A DNA stretch of 64,000 nt, taken from Pogonophryne albipinna (lineage: Eukaryota > Chordata > Actinopteri > Perciformes > Artedidraconidae). Positions 42,457 through 52,279 of this stretch are shown here, one piece after another. How positions within the stretch are numbered: position 1 is the stretch's first letter; each line of letters starts with the position of its first letter. Under the pieces are notes generated by a model. It was given only the letters and a program-made list of their open reading frames with translations. It made no database searches and was not told the DNA's origin. Location: assembly GCA_028583405.1 (NCBI GenBank), contig CM053253.1, positions 7,460,219 to 7,524,218 of the forward strand. Direction: 5' to 3'. The position numbers were made by a program, and so were the translations under genes.

Positions 42457-42642
42457 ATAACATCCATTTTCTGGGCTCAATATGTGTCTTGGCCGTTTTC
42501 GTTGTGATCGCTAAATTCCCCTTGTTTATAATAATCACCGGTCCTTCAGCAGGATACTGTAGTGATTCAAATTGTGATTTTAGCAAACGAGTGCTTTTGT
42601 TTTGAAATCACTTCCGTGAGTTTCGCCTCGCTCCAAAGACCA

Positions 42643-43440
42643 TTTGACCATTTAGTAAGGTAAAAAGCAAAAACGCCTCTCAGACGCTCTTCCGTTTACG
42701 TGTTTAATAAAGAAAAACAATTGGACGGAAGACACGGATTTATTATGGTGCATTTATGATTTTTTTCTCTCAAAAAACTGTGCATTGTGTGTAATACAAC
42801 TGTGATTTTTATTTAATTAGTTTTTAAGGAAGGCCAGAGCTTCAGCTGTGTCAAATAGATTGTTCCCTTTAGATAACGTTTTTTAAAAGATAATTATATT
42901 CCTATTTGATCATGTCCCCTTTATTGTATTACGGAGAGCAATGTGAGCGTCCATTCCCATTGGATAACGGAGGATTTTACACCCAGAAGTAAGTATTCTC
43001 CTTACTGTCGATTGGTGATATCTGCACTACTCATCCACTCAAAAACACCAGATTATCCTTGTTGATTACACAACATTGATTGGTTTAAATTGTGTACAAT
43101 GCTTTTATATTTTCCCCTTTCGATTCGGAGAAACAAGTATTTGTTCAGAGTTTAGGATGGCAGAAGACACTATAGGGACTTAATATGTTCTAAGAAGGGA
43201 AGCCAAATGTTTGTGAAGTTTAAGTCTGAGCCCCTGATACAGTGTTTAATTGTTTCCAATTTGACAAAGTATAGGGCATCATGAAATGAAAACTTTGAGG
43301 AAAAATAAATACAAATAATCTTTTTAGAAAAAACAGAGGAGAGAAAAATACTTAGTCTGCATTTTACCACCTCACTGGGTCTGACCTCAGCTCCTTTATC
43401 AAGATGCAGAAGAAGCATCACCTGTAGCCTGACGGTCAAA
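42643..43440. other. No gene; decayed mariner-like piece towards the right
   Basis: 42643-43160 shows nothing recognisable beyond GTTTAGGATGGCAGAAGACA (similar to 44650). From about 43320 the complement resembles 13560-13640 (CCTCTGTTTTTTC, CAGACCCAGTGAGG). Confidence 0.35.
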
Positions 43441-43710
43441 CAGCTTCAACCGTTATGCTGCAAATAACTCTTCAATTGACTTCAGTTCATCCTCCCTCTC
43501 CCTCTTCCTCTTGCTGCTGTCCATATATCCATTGTTGTTGTAAAAAGTTCTCACATGAAGCCTTTTACTAGTGCTTTCATCCTGATTGCTGACTCAACAA
43601 TAAAGCAGTTTGGTGTTTACGGTCATGTGGCATGTGTATTTGTTGCTTGGATCATGTGTGTAGCATTTTTAATGGCAGTGTTTTGAAAATGGCAAACAAG
43701 TGATTATGTC
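43441..43710 (-). mobile_element. Mariner-like element fragment, inverted
   Basis: The reverse complement matches 13070-13330 over most of its length: TTTGCCATTTTCAAAACACT, the CACATGAACCAAG-like block, TTGAGTCAGCAATCAGGATG, and the AGAGGAAGAGGGAG start region. No ORF. Confidence 0.6.
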
Positions 43711-43904
43711 AACGCAACTCCGGTTCAAGCTCCGTGCTAGAGCTTTTCAGGTTCAGAACCGGTTCTTCGGTTTAGCTCCGGCTCTTTTCACACTGCCCAG
43801 AGTCCGACTGGTGCTGCGTCATTGCGTCATCGTTTGCGTCATGACCTAACCGTTTGCGTGCCTGCTTCATGAAGCCAAACAAGGCGGAAACCCCTCACAG
43901 CTCA

Positions 43905-44068
43905 CACCGACAACAACAACAATGGCCGATTGTGCTGCAGCTTCCTCTGTACCTCTTCGAAAGACCAGATTCCCAGTAGGTAGCTGGTCTCTTCAGTGGA
44001 CCACTGCTGCTTGTTAAGTTTCTCCATCGTTGTGTACAAGCTGGATAAAACGCGGGCTTCTTGTTGTT
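43905..44068 (-). pseudogene. Myb/SANT-like fragment
   Basis: Minus-strand residues MEKLNKQQWSTEETSYLLGI and WSFEEVQRKLQHNRP resemble the first helix-turn-helix of Myb/SANT-like (trihelix) proteins that accompany Harbinger transposases. The frame is lost after about 30 residues, and upstream it is broken by the 44076 insertion. Confidence 0.45.
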
Positions 44069-44075
44069 GTTCAGG

Positions 44076-47000
44076 CAACCCAGTCTCATGGCATTTCGTG
44101 TTCACCAACACGATTTTTAATCTATTGATTCGTGTTCACCAACACGATTTGCCCCTTTTTTTCGTGTTGCACAGCACGATTTTAAAAGCAATGTATTTCT
44201 ACTGCCTGCAGCACGTCTTTTTCTCCGGTCGGGTCGTGGGAGACCGGAAGCTGTGTGGTTCATAAAAACATGTTCTTACTCAATATCAAGCCACAATTAT
44301 TGCTTTTATTTGAAATCGTATAATTTCGGACTTTTGTTGCCGTCTGTGAGGAAAATAAATGGGGCTCAGAGCCTCAGAATACGGAAATCTGTAATTTAAA
44401 ATATTTTTTCCTTCTAATTCGTTATTCTTTTAAAAAATAACACACTGTTATTTACTCACCAATAACACACAATTATCCTTGCTTTTATTTATTGGTTTAA
44501 TTCCATAATCTCGGGCTTTTTTGGCGTCCGTCAGGAACTGAATTTCAAAATAAAAATAACCGGAAACAGACGTAGGCCTATAAGGGACATTTCGAGCATC
44601 ATTGCGATTGTCAACATTTCTGATTTCTAGGACTATATATACAGTCTATGGTTTAGGATGGCCGAAGACACTACACTACCCATAATCCCCAGCTATCGTT
44701 TAGGACTACAGTCCCCGTAAGGTTACGCAGAGCGTCAAACAGCTGTGTGAAATGGAACGAAACCACGCCAGACTATCCAAAACTGGAATCGAACGCCCCC
44801 CCAGAACTACACATGCTGGCTATTGTGTTTCGCAAAATGTTCTATGGGACGTCTCTACTGAAAGTTTTCGTTTTTCCCACAATTAGAAGTTGCCAGTATT
44901 AAACACATTGGTGTTATCAAATGTAAAACATATAATTAATAAATGGGTGAAAATCGCTTGTGTCCATAATGCGCAGCATTAATATATACCCACATGACAG
45001 CTCATTGTTACTTTGTAATTCTACTCCACTACAATTCAGAGGTTAACCTGGTATTTTTACTCCACTGCATTTATTTGAGTTACTTTGCAGATTCTGATTA
45101 ATTATGTGAAATATAAACAACCCTTAAATCAGACTTTAGTTACACCTGAGTAAAATTCAGGTAAGGTGATTGTCAAGTGCCAACAATCAGGAGAGATATT
45201 TGATAGTTGGTGCTTGAGAAGACTAAACATTTATCTGCAATTGACATGAATGGAAACGAGTAATAAAGTATATTCATTACTCGTTATTCTCTACTAATAG
45301 TTAATTAAAGACTGTATATTATGGCTATTTTGCACATCCCTTTCAAGATTTCAAGATGTTCTAAAGTTTATTGACATATCATATACACAACTACGGTGTA
45401 GTTATGCAATGAATGAAACACTTGGGTCACAGGTTCCTCAACAGTGCATTACAAGACATCTATCAATATGTGTGTACCTCCACCATTAAACTGTCACATT
45501 CTGCACATTTCTTATTCTATCTACATACATAAGAGTATAATTCATATGTATAATATCAGTTAAAATAAGTGCTTCAACATAGTTAACATTGCAGGAAAGC
45601 AATATATTAGACGTTAAGTACTTTGTCAGGCTTAATATTTATCTGTAGATAGATACCCCCAAAGTTTTTTTCTTATTTAAAAGAAGACCTTCATCTGTTA
45701 TTTAATGTTTAAATAAAGGTTAATTCGTTTTTCTGTTTTGCACCTCCTCCTATTAATATCTTTGTACATTCTGCACTAAACTGTTTTATTGTAGAGATCA
45801 CTTATAGTATCTTCTTGATTTTTTATATTCTATATTTCTATATTTATACTTTCCCCCTATTAATCAAATATAACACAATAATTCAATAACGTGCTTTAAC
45901 CACTAGGAGGTGCACACAAGGTACACACAGCCATAATAACTTTGTATTATTAGTATACGACACTTATGTTTTCGTACAACATCTGAAGATGTGTAGTTTT
46001 ATTCCTGCTTTCACATAATTTTACAGCATATTGCTATACTATTTCAGACTCAGTATTTACATTCTTACATTCAAAGAAAATCAGAAATATCTTTAAAAAC
46101 TACAGTCCTTTTATATCAGCTGTGCACCGTTATGGTGTAAATATAACCTATCTGTGAATTAGATCAAATGTAAAAGTCAGCCGAATTAGTGTTGATACTG
46201 CAAGGAGACGTATTGTGTGAAGAGAAATTGAAGATGTTGTTTAATTGTTGAATATATTTATGATCCACGTTAAGTATTCAGTTTCGGCGGCATTTCCTCA
46301 GTTTTTCCAAAGGTCTTCTCATCAGGTCTCTATAAATAAAGAACTACGGCAGATCTGTCATATGTAATGCAGCCGAACCGTGTATTACAATGCCGTTATG
46401 TGATGACTTTCAAAGAGAAAAGCAAGAGCGCTCGGAATTAGGTATTCTTTTATTCTTTTAAAATGTTTTCCGGATTTCATATCATATAAACACCAAATCC
46501 CAGTATGCATTGCGGCTAAAACATCCAATAAGCGAGCTTAAAACCATAGCTGAGGATCTTGGGTAATCGCTCGAAATGCCTACGTCTGTTTCCGGTTATT
46601 TTTATTTTGAAATTCAGTTCCTGACGGACGCCAAAAAAGCCCGAGATTATGGAATTAAACCAATAAATAAAAGCAAGGATAATTGTGTGTTATTGGTGAG
46701 TAAATAACAGTGTGTTATTTTGAAAAGAATAACAAATTAGAAGGAAAAAAAGATTTTAAAAATACAGATTTCAGTATCCTGAGGCTCTGAGCCCCATTTA
46801 TTTTTCTCACAGACGGCAACAAAAGTCCGAAATTATACGATTTCAAATAAAAGCAATAACTGTGGCTTGATATTGAGTAAGAACATGTTTTTATGAACCA
46901 CACAGCTTCCGGTCTTCCTCGACCCGACGGAGAAAAAGACGTGCTGCAGGCATGAGAAATACATTGCTTTTAAAATCGTGCTGTGCAACACGAAAAAAAG

Positions 47001-47079
47001 GGGCAAATCGTGTTGGTGAACACGAATCAATAGATTAAAAATCGTGTTGGTGAACACGAAATGCCGTGAGACTGGGTTG
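44076..47079. mobile_element. 3.0-kb DNA transposon with ~520-bp terminal inverted repeats
   Basis: Starts CAACCCAGTCTCATGGCATT and ends with its inverted counterpart (CAACCCAGTCTCACGGCATT). Flanked by GTTCAGG at 44069-44075 and 47080-47086 (7 bp, or 8 with one mismatch). The arms run 44076-44600 and 46560-47079 with few mismatches. Near each end are three regularly spaced palindromes: CGTGTTCACCAACACG at 44097 and 44131, CGTGTTGCACAGCACG at 44163; mirrored at 47043, 47009 and 46977. The interior 44600-46560 has no ORF of note but includes an ACTCCACTACAATTCAGAGG repeat fragment at 45020-45170. Superfamily not assigned. Confidence 0.8.
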
Positions 47080-47285
47080 GTTCAGGAGTTGATCCCGCCC
47101 CTGCCCCCGCCTCGACGTAAGCGTGATGTATGTGGTGCTTTTGCTCTGGCCGGACAATTTTTTGGTGCTCGAAATTAACCGGATTCCGGAGCTAAGAGGC
47201 TGCTCCGCTGCGGTGTGAAGAGGAAAACCCGGTGCTTTTCAAGCTCCAGCTCCGAACCGGCCCTGAAACACCGTTGGTGTGAATG

Positions 47286-47470
47286 AGGTATTAGAGAACC
47301 GTGTGCAGTGTTTTGCAAAAAGTGCCAAGTTGAACTGCAAACTGGGTGCAGAGTTGAAAGTGTGTTTAGAGCTTTGGAGATTTGAGCTGAGGTTTTGCTC
47401 TTTGAGTGTGTGTTTAAATTATTATGCCTTATGTGAGATGTGTGTGTTAGCAACTGAAAAAAACTGGAAC
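47286..47470 (-). mobile_element. Mariner-like element end, inverted, downstream of TRIM B
   Basis: The reverse complement matches 50100-50240 (AAAACCTCAGCTCAAATCTC, CACCCAGTTTGCAGTTCAAC, TTTTTGCAAAACACTGCACA). TRIM B is therefore bracketed by inverted mariner-like ends. Confidence 0.65.
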
Positions 47471-47493
47471 TGGACATTTTCTGATCAAACACA

Positions 47494-47994
47494 TTTTATT
47501 AACATCAAAGTTCCTCATTAAATATAAATTATTTTAGTCGATTTTGGAAACAACAATAACATTTAGTCTGTGAAAATACACCTCATTATAGCAGGGAGAA
47601 TAAAATATCTACAATGAAAGAAGCTCTGCTGCTTTCTCTCTTAAGACTCAGGCATTCAAAGAGAAATAACTAAATATAAATGCATCTATGGAAATATTCA
47701 ACAAATATTTAGAGCAAACTTTACATTTTCATGCAGAGAAATATCAGTTGAGGTGAACAGAAATCCTCCTGAGCAGTGACAGCCTCCATGGCTACACAGA
47801 CACAGGAAGGAGCGCCGCCTGAAGAAACTCCAACATCTACAGAACAACTCATGAGAAGAAGTTAAAGCACATCCCATAATGTTTGATTGACAGCTGATCT
47901 CTGTGCAGTGAAGACATAAACAATCAGCTCTCAGCAACAATGATGGACACACAATGAGTTTAAGAAGTAGAAGAGTTCCTCAAATGACTTCAGG
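47494..47994 (-). other. TRIM B 3' UTR
   Basis: Minus-strand sequence after the stop codon. AATAAA (complement of TTTATT near 47494) is a candidate poly(A) signal about 500 bp downstream of the stop. It contains AGGAGGATTTCTGTTCACCT, which I recall as common in fish TRIM-type 3' UTRs. The 84-codon frame within it is unlikely to be a gene. Confidence 0.5.
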
Positions 47995-49665
47995 CTATTT
48001 CAGTTTACAGAACTCAGCTGTGGTTCCATGAGGATGATAAAGCACAACTCCAGCATGTAGCGGCTGAGTGAATGTGGTCTGGACTCTGTGGAGGAGAGTC
48101 ATGGTTTCAGAGACGCTGTAGAAGGACAGAATACCTGCTCTGTGATCCAGGTACACTCCTAGTCTGGAGGACAGAGGACCTGAGACGGGAGTTTTGATAC
48201 TGTTGTGACGAAATGAATAACTGTTTTGGTTACAATCTAAGGACCAAGATTTGTCATTGTATCCAAATAAACATTCAATCCCCCACGTCCGGGCTCTGCT
48301 GATATTCTTGTATGCGACTGCTACATAAACTCCACTCCCTCTCCACTCCACCTCCCAGTAACAACGTCCAGTCAGACTCTCTCTACTCAGGACCTGATAA
48401 CATCCAGTGAATCTGTCTGGGTGACTAGAATAAGGCTGTTGTCCCATGCGTGTTGCTTTTCTGCTCCCCTCAGATAACACCAGATGTGTGTGTGCTGTGT
48501 TTGGATCCAGAGTGATTTCCTGTGAATATTGTAAGAACCCAGCTCTGGTGGTGGGCTCTGCTGCTGACAGTAAAACATCCACTTCAGATGGTGAGACGTT
48601 TGTCCATTCCTCTCTCAGGGCGTCCTGTAGTTTGTCTCTGACTGCTGACAGGGCCGCCGTCACGTCCTCAAAGTAGCTCAGAGGACGGATGTTGATGCTG
48701 GAGGAGTGTGTAGGTTCACTGAGGGCTGACAGTGAGGGGTAGCTGTGCAGAAACTGGTTGTGATCCTCTGTGTGAGACAGCAGCTTGAGCTCAGCGTCTC
48801 TCCTCTTCAGCTCAGCCATCTCCTGCTCCAGCTTCTCCTGGAGCTCTCTGACTCGACTCACTTCTCTCTTCTGCTGGGATCTGAGCTGCTGCTTCACATC
48901 AGAGCTTCTCTTCTCCATGAGACGGATCAGCTCAGTGAACGTCTTCTCACTGTCCTCCACTGCTTTATCAGCAGAGCCATTGACGGCCTCCACCTCCTGC
49001 TGAAGCAGCTTCACCTCCTTCTCTCTGTCCTGGATTCTCTGCTGGATGTTTAGTCGACTCCCCTCCAGCTCTCTCTGCCTCTCAGTCCTCTCTGCTGCAG
49101 CTGACACCGTGTCGTGGCCTTTGTGTTCGTCCACAGAGCAGAGATAACAGATACACTGCTGATCAGTGCGGCAGAACAGCTTCATCACCTCGTCGTGACG
49201 AGAGCAGATGTTCTCCTGGAGCTTCTTGGAGGGCTCCACCAGCTTGTGTTTCTTAAAGACAGGTAATTCAAAATGAGGCTGGAGGTGTTTGTCACAATAA
49301 GAGGCCAGACACACGAGGCAGGACTTACAGGCTCTCAGCTTCCTCCCAGTGCAGACATCACAGGCCACATCTTCAGCTCCAGCATAGCAGAGGTCAGCAG
49401 GAGCAGGTGGGGGTCCAGTCTTCTTCAGCTCCTCCACTAAAGCTGCTAACATGGTGTTTTTCAGCAGGACAGGCCTCGGTGTGAAGCTCTGCCTACACTG
49501 AGGGCAGCTGTGGATCTTCTTCTCATCCTCTCCGTCCCAGAAGCCTTTAATACACTTCATGCAGTAGCTGTGTCCACAGGTAGTCGTCACCGGATCCTTC
49601 AGTAGATCCAGACAGATCGAACAAGATAAGATTTCCCGGTCCAGCTGAACTCCTTTCTGCGCCAT
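47995..49665 (-). CDS. TRIM E3 ubiquitin ligase B (RING, two B-boxes, coiled coil, PRY-SPRY)
   Basis: Intronless, 556 residues, start MAQKGVQLDRE at 49665 in the same ATG context as TRIM A. Same order: RING (CSICLD, CGHSYC, CPQCRQ), B-box 1 (CDVCTGRK), B-box 2 (CSRHDEV, CICYLC), coiled coil, PRY-SPRY (CYWEVEWRGSGVY, LDHRAGILSFY). Against TRIM A about six replacements fall in the first 385 residues (PHFELPVF for PHYESAVF, MKLFC for MKMFC, QQLRSQ for QQVRSQ, SPSEVD for SPTEVD), but about fourteen, plus one inserted residue, fall in the last 170 (for example RARTWGIECLFG for RAGTWTECLFG). Flanks are also duplicated. Role as a cytosolic E3 ligase with SPRY-mediated target choice is by family. Confidence 0.92.
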   Translation of the reverse strand: MAQKGVQLDREILSCSICLDLLKDPVTTTCGHSYCMKCIKGFWDGEDEKKIHSCPQCRQSFTPRPVLLKNTMLAALVEELKKTGPPPAPADLCYAGAEDVACDVCTGRKLRACKSCLVCLASYCDKHLQPHFELPVFKKHKLVEPSKKLQENICSRHDEVMKLFCRTDQQCICYLCSVDEHKGHDTVSAAAERTERQRELEGSRLNIQQRIQDREKEVKLLQQEVEAVNGSADKAVEDSEKTFTELIRLMEKRSSDVKQQLRSQQKREVSRVRELQEKLEQEMAELKRRDAELKLLSHTEDHNQFLHSYPSLSALSEPTHSSSINIRPLSYFEDVTAALSAVRDKLQDALREEWTNVSPSEVDVLLSAAEPTTRAGFLQYSQEITLDPNTAHTHLVLSEGSRKATRMGQQPYSSHPDRFTGCYQVLSRESLTGRCYWEVEWRGSGVYVAVAYKNISRARTWGIECLFGYNDKSWSLDCNQNSYSFRHNSIKTPVSGPLSSRLGVYLDHRAGILSFYSVSETMTLLHRVQTTFTQPLHAGVVLYHPHGTTAEFCKLK

Positions 49666-49694
49666 TTCACCTCTCAGTGAGAGCGAGTGTGTGA

Positions 49695-49705
49695 GTTTCA
49701 CTTCC
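49695..49705 (-). promoter_or_regulatory. Ets/IRF composite (EICE/ISRE-like) site, TRIM B
   Basis: GGAAGTGAAAC on the minus strand, 30-40 bp before the ATG, identical to the site at TRIM A (12486-12496). Confidence 0.4.
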
Positions 49706-50045
49706 TGAGAGCTGAAACTATGAGCTGTGATCTGAACAACACGTGTGTGGGCGGTGAATTTGGCCTATCAGCTCTTGTACTTTACGTTTTGGTTACACCC
49801 ATCCTCCTCTGTGTGGATCTAAAGGGGAGGAACCAGGAAATACAGAGTGGAGCTGGCTGTGTCTGAGAGCAGGAAGAAGAGGGAGGGCTTATCAAACTCT
49901 GACTCATTCCAGGAGGAGGAGCAGACACTCTGAACTGTTTCCTCATTCACAAACGGAGCCTCGCTTACAACCTGCTTTTCATTTGAAAACAGTCTTCAGC
50001 TGAAAAATATGTCCTGTCCCCTCAGACTTTTGTAGCAGACAGCTA
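49706..50045. other. TRIM B upstream region
   Basis: Collinear with 12497-12840; no gene seen. Confidence 0.5.
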
Positions 50046-50529
50046 GTCAACTAGTAAAGGTAGTACGTTACTGTTTCAGTTGCTAAGTAACACACACACA
50101 TCTCACATAAAGCATAATTATTTAATCTCACACTCAAAGAGCAAAACCTCAGCTCAAATCTCCAAAACTCTAAACACACTTTCAGCTCTGCACCCAGTTT
50201 GCAGTTCAACTTGGCACTTTTTGCAAAACACTGCACACGGTTCCCGAAGTAAGACACAGACATCTGACATATTCACTTGTTAGCCATTTTCAAAAGACTG
50301 CCATTACAAATGCTACACACATGAACCAAGCAACAAATACACATGCCACATGACCGTAACACCAAACTGCTTTATTGTTGACTCAGCAATCAGGATGTAA
50401 GCACTAGAAAAAGGCTTCTTGTGAGAAATGTATAAACACAACAACAATGGATATATGGACAGCACCAAGAGAGGGAGGATGAACTGAAGTCAGTTGAAGA
50501 GATATTTGAAGCATAACAGTTGAAGCTGT

Positions 50530-50713
50530 GGCCGTTTCTCAATCACGAGTACACATGCTGCTGAGCAACTATTTCAAGTATACTACGTCATAGAGTGGAG
50601 CAGAATGCTGGGCATTTAACATGCATTTAAACAGTCCTTTGGCGCCACTCGATGACGTAGTATACTTGAAATAGTTGCTCTGCAGCAGTTTTACTTGCGA
50701 TTGAGAAACGGCC
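50530..50713. mobile_element. Small palindromic MITE, GGCCGTTTCTCAATC ends
   Basis: 184 bp; ends GGCCGTTTCTCAATC on both sides (inverted), with the inner inverted pair ACTATTTCAAGTATACTACG / CGTAGTATACTTGAAATAGT. A larger relative lies at 55247-55622. Confidence 0.8.
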
Positions 50714-50726
50714 CGAGTGTCGTCAG

Positions 50727-51210
50727 CAGGGCCGCCCCTTGGCATAGGCAGTATAGGCGAATGCTAAGGGCGCATCAACCTATGGGGGGCGCCGAAAAAA
50801 AGAAAAAAAAAGTTAGTAATGAAAAAAATATTATTATTTTTTTATTTCATAACAACACAATTTCCCGATTTTGGATCAGCAAAGTACATCTTATTATCTT
50901 ATACTAACAGAACCACGCCTATATTGCGTACAGCGCCCATAAACTATGGCGCACCCCCCCCCCAAAATCAAAATCAAGCCCCAGTAAAAACCAGTTTCCC
51001 CCCCCCCCACACTTAAATCATGTTCAAATGGATAGGATACTAAATATATTTGCACAAATCTTGTGTCCATATCTTTCTGTTTTGGTGGTCATGCCACAAC
51101 CGTGCACGTGCATGCATGCACGAGTCATAGTGAGTGTCTGCATTTTTTTGGGGGGGGGGGGCGCCAGCTAAAATCTTGCCTAGGGCAGAAAATTGGTCAG
51201 GCCCGGCCCT
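50727..51210. mobile_element. hAT-type MITE, CAGGGCCG ends
   Basis: Left CAGGGCCGCCCCTTGGCATA, right (complement) AGGGCCGGGCCTGACCAATT. GGGGGGCGCC blocks are mirrored inside. About 0.5 kb, non-coding. Target duplication not clear. Confidence 0.6.
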
Positions 51211-51216
51211 ATAGGT

Positions 51217-51721
51217 CAGGGGTGTCCAAATGTTTATCACCGAGGGCCACATACAGAAAAATATACGAAGGGATGGCCCACTCACTAGAGGTATATTGCC
51301 TCATAAGTTCTGTTCAAAGTTAGCAAACTCAATCAAATGTTGGTAAATTATTCTTGTGAGTGTTGGCAGCTCATCCCTTAAAACAGAAGCCTCAGACTGA
51401 TTATAATAAGGAGAAATAGGAAGGGTCTATTTCAAGCTTGTTATGTAAATAAGTTATTGGGATTTTTATCTTATCAACTAAGATATGTTAGAAAATGTTT
51501 CCAACTTTAATTGACTGAATTTATTTGAAAAGTGTTCTTATTAACTGAATACTAATGTATGATGTATTTTTTACATTTTTATTTAAAAAGTAAAATATAA
51601 GACAAGCACAAGTTTCATTTGTGGGCCATATTCCATTGTACTTTTTTAATTTGCTGAGGGCCGATTCAAAATGGTCTGCGGGCCGCATTTGGTTCCCGGG
51701 CCATAGTTTGGACACCACATG
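51217..51721. mobile_element. Charlie-like hAT MITE, CAGGGGTGTCCAAA ends
   Basis: Left CAGGGGTGTCCAAATGTTTA and GAGGGCCACATAC; right CGGGCCATAGTTTGGACACC. This end sequence is characteristic of vertebrate hAT-Charlie type non-autonomous elements. Non-coding. Confidence 0.7.
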
Positions 51722-52050
51722 CTTCTTCTGCAGGTTGATGAGGGGCTGTGGCCAGACCCAGATAGGTGGTGAAATGCAGACTAAGCACTCTTCTTTCCTC
51801 TTTTTTTCGGTAAAAATATTTTTTGGATTTCTTTTTCCTGAAAGTTTTCCGTTCAATTTACTGTATTTGACCCCGGCATCATTAGTGTACTGTTTACACA
51901 ACTGTAATCATGTGTGGTGCATGAATATTGCACCTTTTCTCTTTTGAAGACAACTAAAAGTATATTTGTGTTTAATTTGCACATATTTGTGTAGACTTGA
52001 TCAATCTTTATATGCAAAATCTCAACATACAGAACAACATACTTTTCAAA

Positions 52051-52279
52051 AAGTGGTGGTGGGGACACAATTAGCCAGCCATTTAAAAATTCAAAAAGTT
52101 GTGGGGACATGTCCCCAGCGCAGATTACGCTGTTTAATAAACAACAACATGCAGTTCGTCAGTCCGTCCATCCGGTGGCGCTGTGAAATAAAGTGAGTCA
52201 GCGCTCAGGGGTTCAGAAGGAGAGACGCTGCACTCTGATTGGAGGAAGTGACCAGGAAGTGGTACATCAACAAAGAAAG
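52051..52279 (+). promoter_or_regulatory. sarnp promoter and 5' UTR region
   Basis: GC-richer sequence between the transposon remnant and the sarnp ATG, with CCGGTGGCGCTGTGAAATAA and GTGAGTCAGCGC (an AP-1/MAF-like TGAGTCA). No TATA box; transcription start not determinable. Confidence 0.35.

Larger units (their letters stand above)
43711..47285. mobile_element. Probable Harbinger-type element with SANT fragment, hosting a 3-kb insertion
   Basis: Left part contains GGTTCAGAACCGGTTCTTCG and GCTCCGGCTCTTTTCACAC; the right part (47180-47285) contains CTCCAGCTCCGAACCGG and TTGGTGTGAATGAG, so the ends look like diverged inverted repeats. Between them a short minus-strand ORF has a SANT/trihelix start. 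The middle is interrupted by the 44076-47079 element. Ends are not exact, and no target duplication was found. Confidence 0.4.
50046..52050. mobile_element. Mariner-like element remnant upstream of TRIM B, with three insertions
   Basis: Left portion 50046-50529 matches 12840-13340 upstream of TRIM A. It is then interrupted by a small MITE (50530-50713), a hAT (50727-51210) and a Charlie-like hAT (51217-51721), and resumes with GGCTGTGGCCAGACCCAGAT at 51744, which matches 13592 onward. So the same mariner-like element was present before the TRIM duplication and was later hit in copy B only. Confidence 0.65.

Noticed and set aside
47698..47952. Cys-rich 84-codon frame downstream of TRIM B
   Set aside because: Lies in the probable 3' UTR on the same strand after the stop codon; no domain recognised.
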